Positions 32,157 to 45,479 of a DNA stretch of 64,000 nucleotides are shown here, piece after piece. The position numbers and the translations under genes were made by a program. The DNA comes from Toxonevra muliebris. Taxonomy: Eukaryota > Arthropoda > Insecta > Diptera > Pallopteridae. The first letter of the stretch is position 1; each line of letters starts with the position of its first letter. The stretch spans positions 17,465,905 through 17,529,904 of the forward strand of contig OY829330.1 in assembly GCA_963691655.1 (NCBI GenBank). The letters are read 5' to 3'. The notes under the pieces were generated by a model. The model saw only the letters and a list, made by a program, of their open reading frames with translations. It did no database searches and was not told the DNA's origin.

Positions 32157-33173
32157 GGGTAAAGTGGGGTACCTTTGACACTTAATTTTTAAAAGCCTGT
32201 AATTCCGAAAATTATTGATAAATTTTAAAAGGTGTAACTGTTTTTAAAACATTGATTTTTCTAGATCAAACCTCAAAAAAAACTATATTTTTATAAAAAC
32301 TGTATCACTATTTTTTTGGACTTTTTCCAAAATACCCATTTTGTCAAAAGTGCCCGAAGTACGCGGCACTATTGACTTTACAAAAGGCACATTTGGCAAA
32401 GGTTAATAAATTTGTCATTCGTCTATATATATTTATAAAAACTAAAATATTTGTAAATATCTCGAAATAACACTGAAACTTTAGCAGAAATTGACACAGA
32501 TTTGTACAATGATGCATTATTATTTTATTACTATTATTTTATTTTTCTGTTCTATTATTATTTGCTTTTTTTTTAAAGAAAATACGAGTTTTATTTTTCA
32601 TTTTAGCAGATTTTGAGAAATGAAAGTTGGCCACACTGAAGCTATTTGCTTTTTTGGATATATATCTACAACCGTTTACGGTAAATTACTGAAATGTCGC
32701 GCAAGGATGTCGATTGACAATACCATACTATAGGAAAAACGTGGGTTGGGTTGGAAAAGGGGTACGACTCCAAGATTTAGTATGAAAGAACTTAAATTTT
32801 GAGCTCTTTACCCCATATTTTTCGGAGGCTGATGTCACCGTTTCATGTTCTAATATATGTAATAGCTCTCTTTTATTTTCTTAACATTAAAGAGCAGTGC
32901 CAAAAATTTTGTTACTCTTTTTTAAAAAACAGTCACGATTAATTCACCAAACGCTTACATACTAGTTGTCGAAAATTACATCAGCGTTAGCAAATTTACA
33001 AAAACACGTTTTAATCCAAAAAGAGTTAAAGTAGAACCTTCAAAGTTCATAATATTTCTTTTAATCAAATTTAGCTTTTTTCTGCATTTTAACTTTTTGG
33101 CTTTTAAGGCGTGGTCACACTGAAAATGGCAAAGTCATATGTGCCCCGGTATCAATGGTATCCCACTTTACCC
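32157..33173. mobile_element. 1.0-kb TIR element with TA flanks
   Basis: The left end GGGTAAAGTGGGGTACCTTT and the inverted right end GGGTAAAGTGGGATACCATT match over about 23 bp with three mismatches. TA flanks both sides (32155-32156 and 33174-33175). No frame of note inside. A non-autonomous Tc1/mariner-type or related MITE is likely. It lies only 18 bp from the end of the iteron element. Confidence 0.8.
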
Positions 33174-34100
33174 TATAAGGCAATTATTTTTATAGGAAAA
33201 TTGTAAAAGAAAAATTCAAGTGAACTCAAGTTTTTTCAAGAATTCCTTTTTTAAAGTAAGTAAGTAAGTAAGAAGTGGAATTCTTTTATGAATATCAGAG
33301 CGAAAGTTTGGTATAGATGCAAAGAAAATTCGTCCTTTTTAAAAGACTCTGAACGATGAAGTCGGTTTCAACCGATTGTAACACTCTCACATGTTTCCTT
33401 TCATTTTAATTTAATTTTTTCTTTCATAATTTATATTTTTTGCTTTGTAAAACTTTCGTGTTGTGACGTTTTTTTCTTTTTGGTTTTGGGTGGTGTTGGT
33501 GCTGGGGAACGATTTTTTTTACTTGCTGTAAAGTGATTACTGTACGTGGAATCTTCATTCCATAATAATAAGAAAGTATGCAAGCTAAAGAAGAAAAATT
33601 ATGAGATTAAGTGTATACACATTAATGTATAGATTAGACATGCCCAACACATTAAAGTTTCTTTGATTCTCTATTTCTGTTTTCTTAACTATATTGAATC
33701 TAAAAATTTGGCATTATGGCCATCCATCTTCTCTCTCTTTTTTACAAAACACTGGCAGAATCAATTTTTTCAAAAATAACAAGATTCCAAAAGCGAATCT
33801 TGAAAAATCGGAAGAAGTTTTTAAAAACCTATTTACAAAAGTGGAAAAATTTTATATAACGTACGATATTATTTTAGCAACTACAATACGAATCGCTCAT
33901 TCCACTCTATAAAATTTAAAACAAACTAAAGCCCGTGCCATCAGATGACTGATATGCAAATGGCTAAGATAGCTCAGGCGGAAGGAGAAAACCATCTGCG
34001 ATCCGTACCTATTGGTTTAGCAGTCAGGGGATTAACTCTTGGAGACCGTAGTATGCAGATCCAGAGTTTTTTTTCGTGTAAATACTTGTACTTATGAGAA
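33174..34100. other. No gene seen; short (AGTA)n run
   Basis: A (AGTA)4 microsatellite lies at about 33255-33272. The rest is AT-rich, and the 72-codon plus-strand frame at 33694 has no recognisable motif. From about 33990 base composition rises towards the ORF1-like fragment. Confidence 0.5.
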
Positions 34101-34957
34101 GTGATCGGAACGAACCAGACAAATCCGATTTCACCATCGTCCTCCCGTATAGGGGAGCGAGTAGCAAACAACGCTGCATCTTCCTGCACAGACCAACCTA
34201 CCACCTCTGCTGGAACTTCCCGTTCTGCAAAGACTCCAGCGAAGGTCACAACAACGATAGTCAAAAGCATCAGGCCCTTGGATACACTCTGCCACTGGCG
34301 TGCGTCTCACCAGCAATTCGGCTGGCGCAAGCTCTAGGTCATTGTTATCAAGACCAAGCGCTGACGCCTCATCCTCCACCTCACATCAGATCACCACTGC
34401 TTCAGTTGCTTTTGCCAAGGATGCTGAAAAACACGTCAGTCCATCCTTGTGGGCCTATCGTAATCGAAGGTCCGCCGTCTACCTTATTAGGATGTTAGGT
34501 GCATCTCACCGCGCATTAAACCACGAAATTGGAGTGGACCCGAACGGTAGTCGCTGAACGCAAAAAGTTCCTGACTTCCAAAAGGCAAAGTTTGGTAGAA
34601 GAACTCCAATCACAGCCGAAAAAGGCTTGGACTGGGCCTTCTACCAAAAAAAGTCAGCCACCCACATCCTTTAGTGATGTTGCCAAGAACCACCTTATCG
34701 GGGCGGTGATTGGCAGAAGCGACATAGGTGGCACCATCTCTCCGATAAATTGGGTACTGGTCGAAATAGGGCTTCTAAAGGTCTTTAAGGATTTACTGAC
34801 AAAGTATCATGAACCACTCCTTCTTTGCCGAGATGCAGGATGGCATCAAGGTCACGTCAAGCTGATATCCTGCTCGGATCAGAGCTCTGCTGACCTCTTC
34901 AAAATGGCTACTGGCATGCTGGGTGAAGTCTGGTCGGGGCTAGGATCAAGGGGCTAG
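34101..34957 (+). pseudogene. Orphan non-LTR ORF1-like fragment
   Basis: Base composition changes sharply to near-balanced, unlike the surroundings. Frames read SSCTDQPTTSAGTSRSAKT, then SLWAYRNRRSAVYLIRMLGA. After a frameshift near 34530 they read TRTVVAERKKFLTSKRQSLV, SFSDVAKNHLIGAVIG and a WHQGHVKLISCSDQSSADLF segment. A Ser/Thr-rich N-terminus, an RRxAxxLIRxLGA helix and a final DUF4780-like fold are usual in ORF1 proteins of insect non-LTR elements. The match is by pattern only. No ORF2 follows within the next 2 kb, so the fragment stands alone. Confidence 0.55.
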
Positions 34958-36825
34958 GATCAAGGCTGTCCTGAACTGAAATTTTGCATTTCTTCATTAT
35001 TAATGTTCTCTATCAACCCTCTAAATATGAAGCTTATCGAAGACATGAGGTGTGAATCGCTGTTGACTTGGCCTGGAACGCTCCATATATATGTGTACAA
35101 TATTTCAAGGTCATATCTGTAATACATATCAAGTTATGCCCTCTTGTATGGTAGGTAGGGGTGGCAATTGACCAATTGACCACAGGTACCAATAAGCCAA
35201 ATTTCAAAGTTTTGGCCGGATAAAAGTGGATTTGGTTCCATAGTACAAACAAAATGTGCCTCATATGGTTTTTCTGGAATTGTTTTCGATGCTGATCAGG
35301 AATCTACAAACTTTTCGGGTCTGGTCGAACTTTTGTGAGACCGATGATTTTATGATTTTTTAAAAAATATGTTGTATAGTGAAATAATATCGAATTGAAA
35401 TGAGGAACTTGAGGTTTCGGATTATTTTAACTGATGTAAAAATTTACATTAATGTTACAAAAATATGTGGATACATCTTAACAATATATTTTATAAATTA
35501 TTCAATTTGGTTGGGCGATCTAGTCTTAAAATTATAGCGGTTTGAGAATTGGGGAATTGCGAGTTAGCCGGGTCAGTATCTGGCAGCACTGAATCCGTCT
35601 TAACAGCAAATTTCTCTTGAAGTCAGCAAAATCGTTACATTTAGTATAATTTGTTCATTTACATTTGTTCATATTATATGTATACTTATAATTGTTATTT
35701 CATAATTAAAATAGTTTGAAACTAAATTACGTATTTTATAATTAAGATTATTATTTATTTGTTATTATAGACAATAAATTAATAATTAACAAGCAATGTT
35801 AGTTACAAAAAGTTTGTTAGGGCTCTGGAACCATAGGAAGTAATCTATTGCACGGTTTTGAGCACTTGATGATTACTCCAACGATTATTCTAAGTTCAAC
35901 TGAGTTGTTTGTTTTATTATGTGTGGTGGTGTGTCGCTATGCTCTGCTCTGGGTCTGAGTTTTGTCATGTTTTTTACTCTCATTTAATTTTTCATTTGCT
36001 CCACCCTTTAACACATCTATAATATAAAGTATGTATTTATATATAGATCCAAAATTTCATCCAATCCATATTTAGCTGTATGGCTGGTTGTATGCATATA
36101 CATATGTATGTATATATGTATTACCGTATGCATATTGCTCATGAAAATTATATTAGGAGAAAAAGTCACACTAAACGAATCAACATAAAATTCGAGTCTG
36201 CGTTTACGTTTTAAATAAAAGAATAAAATACACATACAAATACATACATACATTTATATTTTTTTTCTCGCGCGTTCGCGTTTATGAGAGAATAGACGTG
36301 CGTGCATATGTATATGTAAAAATAAAAATGCTCACATCCTAAAACATACTACATTCTTGACAAATCCACCCAGTAGTAAAGTGTGAGAAGACATCAACCA
36401 AAAAAAAGATTTCTTACATTGAAAGACTTTGAATGCTAACTACTAGTGATGTAACGGATGTCAGTTTATCAGATACGAATTTCAAAAGTTGATATTCGCG
36501 GAAGCGAATGTGGATGCGAATCCGAATTTGGATTTTCAGAAAAATATTTGTAGAATATAAGTGATGCGTTTTATAAAAAAATAGTTTTGCTGCTTTTTCG
36601 CCTTTGTTTGACAAAGCAACCTGACATAAAGCGTGAGCAGTTTGCCCAATTTAAACATTCGCAAAAAAAATTGCCAATGCGGGTGCGAATGTTAAAATTA
36701 TCCAAAGTATTAGCTGCCACTGCTGCACAAGTCACAGTAACTTCTTAACCAGACTCCACTAGTGGTAAAATAGAGAAAAACATATAGTTTTCAATTCATT
36801 GGCGATTTGGTCAACGGAAGCCTGA
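34958..36825. other. No gene seen
   Basis: AT-rich DNA with ATACATATGTATG-type runs around 36090-36260. A stretch at 36440-36770 starts TAGTGATGTAACGGATGTC and ends CCACTAGTGG, which weakly recalls hAT ends, but the flanks do not match and I do not call it. Confidence 0.45.
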
Positions 36826-37616
36826 GGTGCCAGGACATAACGCCCACGGCCATAACGCCCAAAATCGTTTTAGGCGCTATGATCGCTCCGAAAACGGTCA
36901 TAACGCCTTAGAAGCGGTCATAAGGCCCAACAATTATTTCTTGTTATATTTTGTTTTCAATAATGAAAATCGTGTTTTGATTAAAAATCAGTTACTTTTA
37001 GAAATCAGTATTACGTTTAGAACGTCTCGCTAAAATTTGGTTTAGCATCGTGTCAGTCGTATATACGCTTTTGTTTTCAGTGCCAATTGCTAATATAAAA
37101 AAGAACTATATTGAATCTGATAGTTGACGCTGCATTCTTGGTCATACCATCTTGTGGGTATATGCAGTTGCTTATAATATACTTTGGACAGAATACATAT
37201 GTAAGGATATATGTAGTTATTGATTCAGATTAATTGAAATGTAAAATCGCTCGATTTTTTTTTAATATTTTCATTTTTTCTTTATTTTTGTAAAAAAAAT
37301 TTCGTCTGCGGCGCTTCCTTCAATCTTACATTCCAATTAAACTGAATCAATATCTTGGTTTATTTTTGTAAAAATATTTTAGATGAGGCGCTCATTTCCA
37401 TGCCATTCCCATTTACTATATGAGGATATATTTCCCTTTTGTTTTTTATAGGTTTACCCATTCGCTATCATACTAATGTCGAGAAAAACGGAAGAGTTTT
37501 GTACTTAAGGAAGCTAATTTGTGAAAAAGCCTGAAATAAAGCTGCATTTTCTTATACATGAAAATTTGGTTTCGTTTTACTTTTGAAATTTTAATGAAAC
37601 AACCACAAAAACAGTC
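36826..37616 (-). mobile_element. Iteron-TIR element, copy B (half element, inverted)
   Basis: It begins GGTGCCAGGACATAACGCCC and is collinear with the reverse complement of copy A from 32138 back to about 31297, then continues across the point where the Jockey element sits in A. The left half of the element is missing: homology ends near 37616 without a second TIR. It shows the uninterrupted sequence of the Jockey target site. Confidence 0.8.
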
Positions 37617-37891
37617 ATTGAAGAACAAGAACAAATTTAATACGATAAAAAGTTAATAATGTTGAAAACAGATGAACACAACTAGAAAAAAACTTTTGAA
37701 ATTAGCTAATATATTTATGACTCGCTAGAATCTCGAAAGTACAGAAATTTTGATAATTTTTCTTTAGGTATTTTAGAATTTTTCAATTAAATATTTAATA
37801 AAATTCACCAGCTTTTTGATTGCCTACAAATGTAATGTAAATTTTACAAATCGGATAATGTTTAGTGGTGGCCCAAGAGATTAAAAGTTAA

Positions 37892-38593
37892 GGGGGCACC
37901 CCAGTTGTAACTTTCAAAAACTCGTTTTTTTGGCATTATATACTATGGCATATAATATACTATAGTAGTCAAGAGATAAAAAATAATCGGAAAATTATAT
38001 AAATAAAAGTTATTTATTGGCAAATTATATTTTCAGAAAACTGAAACGCTGAAAAATGATGACTCTTAGTGATTGCCAAAAAAAATTTTCTTCTTGACAT
38101 TAAGTAAATTGACACTTTAAACGTGTTTTTCTCAAAATGAAATTTTTGAAGTCGGTGGCAGGATTACTCAACAACTACTGAACCGATTATCTCTAAATTT
38201 AATATGCATTACCAATACATGTGATTAATCGAAAGATTTTGTTTATGCAAAATTATATTTTATACAGGTTTTTCAATGGTTTTGCTTTTTTAGTGAAAAT
38301 CGAACTGTTAACATTGACAGGTCGCCATATTGTTAAATATATATATTTTTTCAAATCCTTTGATCAATCACTAGATGATCTTATGTGAAAGTAAACCAAT
38401 TTAAATTTTGCATTTTAGATGATCATGTTTTCCAGAAAGGCATTGGCGGAATCACTCATTACTCATAAAGTTTTTTAATAATCATTAGGTTCAATACATG
38501 TATTATCAGATAATAAATAGTTTTTATAAAAAACTTTAGTGATTTACTTGGAAAAAATTCTTAAAATAAAGCAACCCAAACGGAGGGTGCCCC
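37892..38593. mobile_element. 702-bp TTAA-flanked element (family P3)
   Basis: TTAA at 37888-37891 is followed by GGGGGCACCCCAGTT. The other end reads GGAGGGTGCCCC followed by TTAA at 38594-38597. The ends are inverted copies (GGGGCACCC core). No transposase. The TTAA duplication points to a piggyBac-type, non-autonomous element of a family different from P1. Confidence 0.75.
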
Positions 38594-38597
38594 TTAA

Positions 38598-39373
38598 GAC
38601 GTTTTAAGCAAAACTTGCACTTTTAATATTTTTCCCAGAATTCAAATTCTTTGAAGGTTACTATTTTTAAAAGTCTTTGGAGACTTTTACCTTTAAAAAT
38701 CTTTGAAAACTTTAATTTTTAAAAGTCTTTGGAGTCCTACTACATATTTCTTACTTTTTTCTACTACTACCTTCTCTCACTATTTTCTTTTTCTAAAAGA
38801 TCACGGGTAGAAAAAAGAATTTAAATTAAAAGTTAAAAAAAAGAAGTTATTTCAGAACTTTTACTTCTGATCAGCACTTTTAACTCTTAAGAAATAAAAG
38901 ATTATTTTGTTTCATTGAATGCGTCGATAACGCATTGTGGAAAGATGCAATGGTAAGAATAAAATAAGAGGAAAATTATGTTTTTTGAGTCGCTTCTTTA
39001 CGGCTACCCAGATCCTTGTAGACATACATATGAAGTCAGCTCAAAGTGCAATTGTGTGGAGACATGCATTTATGGTACAAATAAAAAAAAAGTTTTTTTA
39101 AGTCAATGCGAAAACTGTTTTGTATCCTGATATTTCCAAAAACAAATGCTTGGATTTTTATAGAAAATAAACTAAATTTCCGCGTTAAGCCATGCGCACA
39201 CAGTTGCGAATTCAACCTTGCGGATACGCAACGTCAAAATATACAACAATGCAACCTATTTATTCATATGAGCGAGCGCACACATCTGCGCATTATTCGC
39301 ACCGAATTTTTCGAACATACACAGTTTCCCTCTTTTGTGCCGAAAACACGACATGATGTGTTTTCAGAAAACA
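38598..39373. other. No gene seen
   Basis: The only structure is a short three-fold repeat of AAAGTCTTTGGAGACTTTT-like units at about 38660-38730. The plus-strand frame from 39106 runs into the iteron repeats and is not a gene. Confidence 0.5.
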
Positions 39374-39990
39374 ATTTGGGGCGTTATGACCGCCCTAGGA
39401 ATGGCCCTAACGGCCAAAATCTTTTTAGGTGCTATGACCGCCCCGAAAACGGTCATAACGCCCAATGTAGAAGCGGTAACAACACCTCATTTTTTAGGCT
39501 TTATGACCGCCTTAGAAGCGGCCATAAGGCCCAACAATTATTTCTTGTTATATTTTGTTTTCAATACTGAAAATCATGTTTTGATTAAAAATCAGTTACT
39601 TTTAGAAATCAGTATTACGTTTAGAATGTGTCGCTAAAATTTTGCTTAGCATCGTGCCAGTCGTATATACGTTTTTGTTTTCAGTGACAATTGCGAATAT
39701 GAAGAAGAACTATATTGAATCTGATAATCATTATTATTTAATTGACGCTACATTCTCGGTCGTACCATTTTGTGGGTATAATATACTTACTTTGGACAGA
39801 ATAGACATGTAACTCACAATAATATTTTGCACGTAAAATATTTAATATTATAGGATATATGTAGTTATTGATTCAGACTAATTGAAATTTTAGATTGAAA
39901 GAAATAAGTAAAGAAAAAATTAAAATATTTTTAAAAAAATCGAGCGATTTTTTAGCCTGCGGCTAAATCTAAATCTTAAATTCTATTTCA
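39374..39990 (-). mobile_element. Iteron-TIR element, copy C (partial)
   Basis: It opens inside the iteron region (GGGGCGTTATGACCGCCCTA). It carries at least seven iterations of GGYNNTATGACCGCC or GGYCATAACGCCC within about 165 bp, then follows the copy B order (CAACAATTATTTCTTGTTAT). The extreme TIR is missing. Its iterons are the best preserved of the family. Confidence 0.75.
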
Positions 39991-41636
39991 ACTGAAAACC
40001 AACTGTGTTTCGTTTATTTTTATTTCAGACCGGAAAATAACAAAGTTAGGAAGAAATTTATCGTATAATAATTATTATACGAAATTATTTAAAACTAAAA
40101 AAATTAAATTGAATAAACAAACAATGTAAGAAAAATTATTTTAAAAATAGCTAAAAAAAACGCAAAACAATTCACTTAACCGTCTTTTTTGAAATCTAGA
40201 AATCGTGAAAGAATTCACTTCACAATATAAAACATTTCGAAATTTGAACCTAGGTTAAATCTTTTGCATGAAAGAGCAATGGAATTGCAAATCAAATCGA
40301 AAGATGGACCCTTTCTCTAGACCCTTTAAATAAATTTTAAATTCCGAACTTTCCTTTACTGGGATGCACCACACATACGTACCGCATGTACCGTCACACA
40401 CATATACACACACACACATGCAGCAACATAACAAATATATGTATATGTATACCGTTTTCCGCCTAACGAGCAACATTTTTTAACTCCTTCGCAATTATAT
40501 ACATATTTCATTACAACATAAAGATACATTATGTACACATAGTATGCAGATAATGATGATGTGTTTGTTATGAAAGGAATAGAGAAGAAAGGGTAGTCAT
40601 CGTCCTCAATATTATCCCACTATTCTCTCTACATACTCATTATTTATCATGTAAACACATTAGAGTGGTCCTTATTCCTCAAAATTATTTAAATTTGAGC
40701 TAAAATAAAATATGATGTGTTCAAATTTATTGGCAAGTCTGATCACGGACACTAGGCAAAATGCCAAATTTTCTACAAGCGCCGCTCTAATGAACATATG
40801 GGTATGTGGTTGGCATGTGTGTGCGAGAGCGTGTGTTGGGAGGGGATTTGGGGTGAGATTCTATATCACATTAGAATGTAAGAAAATTAAATAAAATGAA
40901 AAATAAAAAATGAAAGAGGAGAAGAAAAAGTATTGTAAGTTAACGTCTGCCACTGAAAACAAACAGCCCCACCAATGCCACATGAAAATTCGTGAATATT
41001 CTTCTTTAACCATTCTCCATTTTAAAATGGTAAAGCTGTTACTCATCCTAAAATCTAAACATATGTGTGTATGTATCAATGCCGTTTTTTAGTTTATAGG
41101 GGACGCTGAGGCGAGATATTTAAAACAAAATTTAAAATGTATCTTGAGAGATTCTGTAAGTTTTTGAAAGTGTTTGGAATTCGAAATTTTCCTTCTTTAT
41201 ATTTTGAACACAGGTAGCTCTTAAAGGTTAAGTTAGGGTTTGGAAGGCGTGTGCGAATATATGCTTATGCTAGAATCCGATTTTGCGTACATACGAATTC
41301 GAAGCTACGCTACGTAAAAAGGAAAAACAATATGCTGCAACCCGATCTTAAGTTTATATGGCGTTGCCAACCAAAAAACCAAAATTCAATTTTCGAAATC
41401 AGCTGTTAAGCACAAGAAAATAAAAAAAAGTATTCATTTTTTTATATTTAATGGAAAAAGTGATATTTTTCTGTTAATTGTGCAAGAAATGGATTCGGTA
41501 GTCGCTGCACTTATATCCATTGGCGTAACTAGGTAGGAGCATGGGGGGCACGCCCCCCCCCCGAGCTGGCTCTAGGCCTCCCCCACCCCCTAGAAATAAT
41601 ATGGCAAGAAAAGTTAAGTCCAAAGAAAATGATTAA
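39991..41636. other. No gene seen
   Basis: AT-rich DNA with (CA)n/(TA)n-type runs near 40390-40450. The open frames are short and without motifs. Confidence 0.5.
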
Positions 41637-42258
41637 CTCATATCGTCCCAACGTTCGACTAATCGAACAGCACCTTTGGAAATTCGTCAAAAATACATTT
41701 ATAAATTTTTCGCAGAAGTAATCACTGTTTAATATTTCTATATGTACTGATTTTAAAATTGCATTTAAATAATTGAAAAATATTGTATTTCACCTAGCTT
41801 CAAGGCCATTGCATTTGATGAGATTTGATTTGCATTGAAATGAGAAATTCGCCTAGACAAACTTGATGTGGAAATTATAACTTAACAGGTCCTTATATAT
41901 TTTTCTGAGGCTACAGCTGACCAAACTTTTGTAAAAAAATGTATGGAGATATAGTCAAAATTCAATAAAAATGTATATTTTCTGTTTTTAACTTATAATA
42001 ACTTCTAAAATACTGTGTTAAAAACATTTGATCCCAGGGAATACTTATTGCTCATGTTGTGTCATAGAAATATTCTTAGTTTTTTTTACACCTGGTCACC
42101 TTATTTTCTTGGGGTAATCCAAAAACTACTATATCCTCTAAAATTCAGAAACCATTTTTTTTTTTAAGTACTAAAATTTTTTAATGAAGACATATGGGAA
42201 TTGTGCTTTGAAAATTTTCCGTACTGAATCATTGCATCGAGTACCGGGACGATATGGG
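41637..42258 (+). mobile_element. 622-bp TTAA-flanked miniature element (family P1, copy 2)
   Basis: TTAA lies at 41633-41636 and 42259-42262. The ends are CTCATATCGTCCC and, inverted, CCCATATCGTCCC, a 13-bp TIR with one mismatch. It shares its terminal quarters with the 299-bp copy at 28207 and is twice as long, so the shorter copy is an internal-deletion form or the longer has an insert. No coding region. Confidence 0.8.
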
Positions 42259-42262
42259 TTAA

Positions 42263-44070
42263 TTTAAAGATTATATAAAAACTTGCATTCATTAAAAAAG
42301 AAATTTGAATGTTTATGCAAAAAAGAAACAATTTTGTTTACTTTTCGTGTTTTTGCTTTTGCACTAAAGCTATAATGAATACTTAAAGCAGTAAAAGATG
42401 ATTAGGTTCTACAACAAAATTTTTAACATTTCCTTATTCTTTTAGACAACACTTATTTATTATGCGGCGGTTATGCAAGCAATTTTTTGGTTGTCCAACC
42501 AAAATTTTTGATGTGTAAACATCTTTTCACGTAACCGGCGGAAAAATTTTAATTTTGAGTGATTTTGACATCGTATTATGCTTGAGCTGTCCCATTATAA
42601 AGACTTTGGTTAAGAGCTACCATGTTGCTCTTAGTTACGCCAACGCTTATATCCCAGAAGCAAAAGGAAGCATGCAAAAATAATTTGGAGTTCCTACGAC
42701 TGCTTGCATTTTCAGGCGCCGATTGGACACATCCATTTCGTTCTCTCTTACCGTCGCACAGTGAAGTATTTGAATTCAAATTCTGGCCATAATATAAAAG
42801 AGTGTTTCAATTAACTTAGAATTTTACAGGCAGGTATTCTTTAGGTCACTGAACGTAAATCCCGTTAATACATTGCTGTTGTGATGACTACATTTGTTCA
42901 TTAACCTGTTTATATATAACTTCAAATAACGAAATTGACATGAACTTAAGTCATGACTTTGAAAATTAACCTCTAGATTTAATTTTCATAGTCTCCTAAA
43001 AAACTATCATAAAAAGTATTTAATTATATTTTGGAGTGAATGAAAATTCAACAATTAGAATGGAATTGGATGGAAAATAATTATAATGACAATATGGGAT
43101 CGTGTTGGTGGAAATTATAACAAATTATACAAAAAATATTCCATTTATATATGAAAAACACAGACAAATAATCTTTAAAATTTGCGAGCTATTAAAATAA
43201 GCTCTGCCACTTTGTTACTTGGCCATTGAATTACCGGTGGCATGACCGGCGTAACATCAGCTGTACTTGTCAAAAATTCAAAATGGCTATTTTCTGAAAA
43301 AATGCATCTACCTCTAAATTCTTCTACCATGATTCGAACCTTAATCGAAAACATCGTTGTCCTAGAAATTCACTTTTTTCGACCCTATCATAAAATCCAA
43401 AGTTGTAATGATAGAATTTAATTTTTATGGATAATGGCAATACGTGCAATCATACGGCGAGCAAAGTAGTAAAAGATAGACAGAAAGAGAAGAGCAGCAC
43501 AGGCCGATGTCGCTTTAGCTACAAGAAATAACAACGATGATTATGATAGCAGAAATGAGGCACATGGAAAAACAGCAGCAACAAAAAAAAAAACAACTAA
43601 AGTTGCACGTTGTAGTATGCGTTCTCACCACCCATTACCGCTTTTGTCAAAAAAAAAGTAGAAAACAAAAGAAAACCACATTACAATTACAATAGCAAAC
43701 GGGAAAAAGATGAAAAAGTATGACGATATCAACAGTGCGACAACCACAATAAACTCCTATCCACCCATTCATATGCTCTGAGCAGATTTTAACAATACAT
43801 CTGTACTTACTAGGGATGTCGTTCGGGATCGACTTTTCCGGGATTCAGGATTTTCGGGATCAATCACGGGATCCCGGCATTGGCCCCGGACTGATACGGA
43901 CTGGAATATTATTAAAAAGATTCAAGAGCTAACATAAGTGAATATTTATTTTATTAAAGTAAATTAATATTTATTTAATTACAATATTTTGTTCTACGAA
44001 ATTTTGGCAGGATAATTACGCGCTCTGTATTTAAAACCTTTTGTTTTAAGTTTTTGGTGTATTGTGCCCA
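42263..44070. other. No gene seen; holds a ~60-bp dispersed repeat
   Basis: The stretch 43270-43332 (TTCAAAATGGCTA, AATGCATCTACCTCTAAAT, TCTACCATGATT) recurs at 56934-56993 in the same orientation. 43810-43900 is rich in GGGATC-type repeats. No coding region is recognised. Confidence 0.5.
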
Positions 44071-45271
44071 GGTGCCCGGACATAACGCCCACGGCCATAA
44101 CCCCCCAAAAAAAATTGGGCTTTATAAACGCCCCGAAAAAGGTCATAACACCCAGTGAGCGGTTTTTGTGACGGTTTTGTGATTCTTTCATTAAAATTTC
44201 AAAAGTAAAACGAAACCAAATTTTCATGTATAAGAAAATGCAGCTTTATTTCAGGCTTTTTCACAAATTAGCTTTCTTAAATACAAAACTCTTCCGTTTT
44301 TCTCGACATTAGTATGAAAGCGAATGGGTAAACCTATGAAAAACCAAAGGGAAAAATATGCTCATATAGCAAATGGCAATAGCATGGAAATAAGCGCCTC
44401 AGGCGAAATATTTTTACAAAAATAAAGAAAGATATTGAATTCGGTTAATTGAAATGTAACATTGAAACAAGCCCCGCAGGTGAAAATTTTTTACAAAAAT
44501 AAACAAAAAATGAAAATTTTTCAATTAAACTAAATCAGTATCTACATTTTTCCTATAATATTAAATATTAAACATGCAAAATATTATTATGACTCACATA
44601 TCTATTCTGTCTAAAGTATATTTCACGGTCCGACAACTGTTTGCACCCATCAGGAATTCCAAAAAAAATCCGGAAAATAGACGTAAAAAAAATTATACGT
44701 GTCTCGCCGTTTTGTTGTAGCACGTCAACATTTTTTTAAATCGATTTTTAAGTTTTTACCTACCGTACATCTCAGCTGACGGTTTTAAATAACGAAAAAA
44801 AACTATAAACGTAAAAGAGAAGGTCGATTTTAATGACTAAGGGCTTGTTGGAAAGGTAATTAAATAATAAATTTTATAAAATAAGAGCCAGACTTTTTCA
44901 AATAAGTAATAAACGAATTAAGTTAGCTAAACAATATAAAAGAAATAGAAAAATATCAAATAAAGATGCTCTGTATTTTTTAACGTTTTTGTACATAATT
45001 TTACAGCACATTGCAAAATTTTGGCCCAATAGATATATGGTTTTATACTAAAATTATGCACTGCATTTTTTTATCATCATATAAATTAAGTTTCAATTTG
45101 TTGTGTTTGTTTTTTTCCTTTATTCAAATTGAATCATTACAAATATGCATATTTCACAGTTAAAATTATTCATAGACTTAAATAGACATAAATTTTTTCG
45201 ATACTGCGTCGTCGAAATTTTGACTCCTCTTCTCACTATGCACAAAAAGTTTTTCTACGGCATAGGTTTAA

Positions 45272-45479
45272 GGGACCGTTCACATATTACGTAACGCAAT
45301 TTTTAACCAATTTCGACCCATGGTCGTAACACATCGTAAATTTGAAGTAATCTGTATTCGACAGTATAAAATCGACGTTACGTAACGCGATTGATGACCC
45401 TTTCCTCCCCTCCCCATGTAGCGCTTCGTAACAAATCGTTGGAACCCCACGAGCGTTACTTAATACGTGAACGGCCCCC
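45272..45479. mobile_element. 208-bp TIR miniature element
   Basis: GGGACCGTTCACATATTACG plus TAACGC at the left end matches the inverted right end GGGGGCCGTTCACGTATTAA plus GTAACGC. The interior has more GTTACGTAACGC-type palindromes. This GGSCCGTTCA...ACGTAACGC theme is familiar from insect MITEs, but I cannot name the family with certainty. Confidence 0.75.

Noticed and set aside
36440..36775. Possible hAT element between TAGTGATGTAACGG and CCACTAGTGG
   Set aside because: The ends match over only a few bases and no 8-bp target duplication is seen.
39106..39637. Frames encoding repeated RYDRPENGHNAQ or MTALEAAIRPN-like peptides
   Set aside because: They are translations of the GGYCATAACGCCC iterons in copies A, B and C. 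Frames differ between copies and contain no shared start, so they are not protein repeats.
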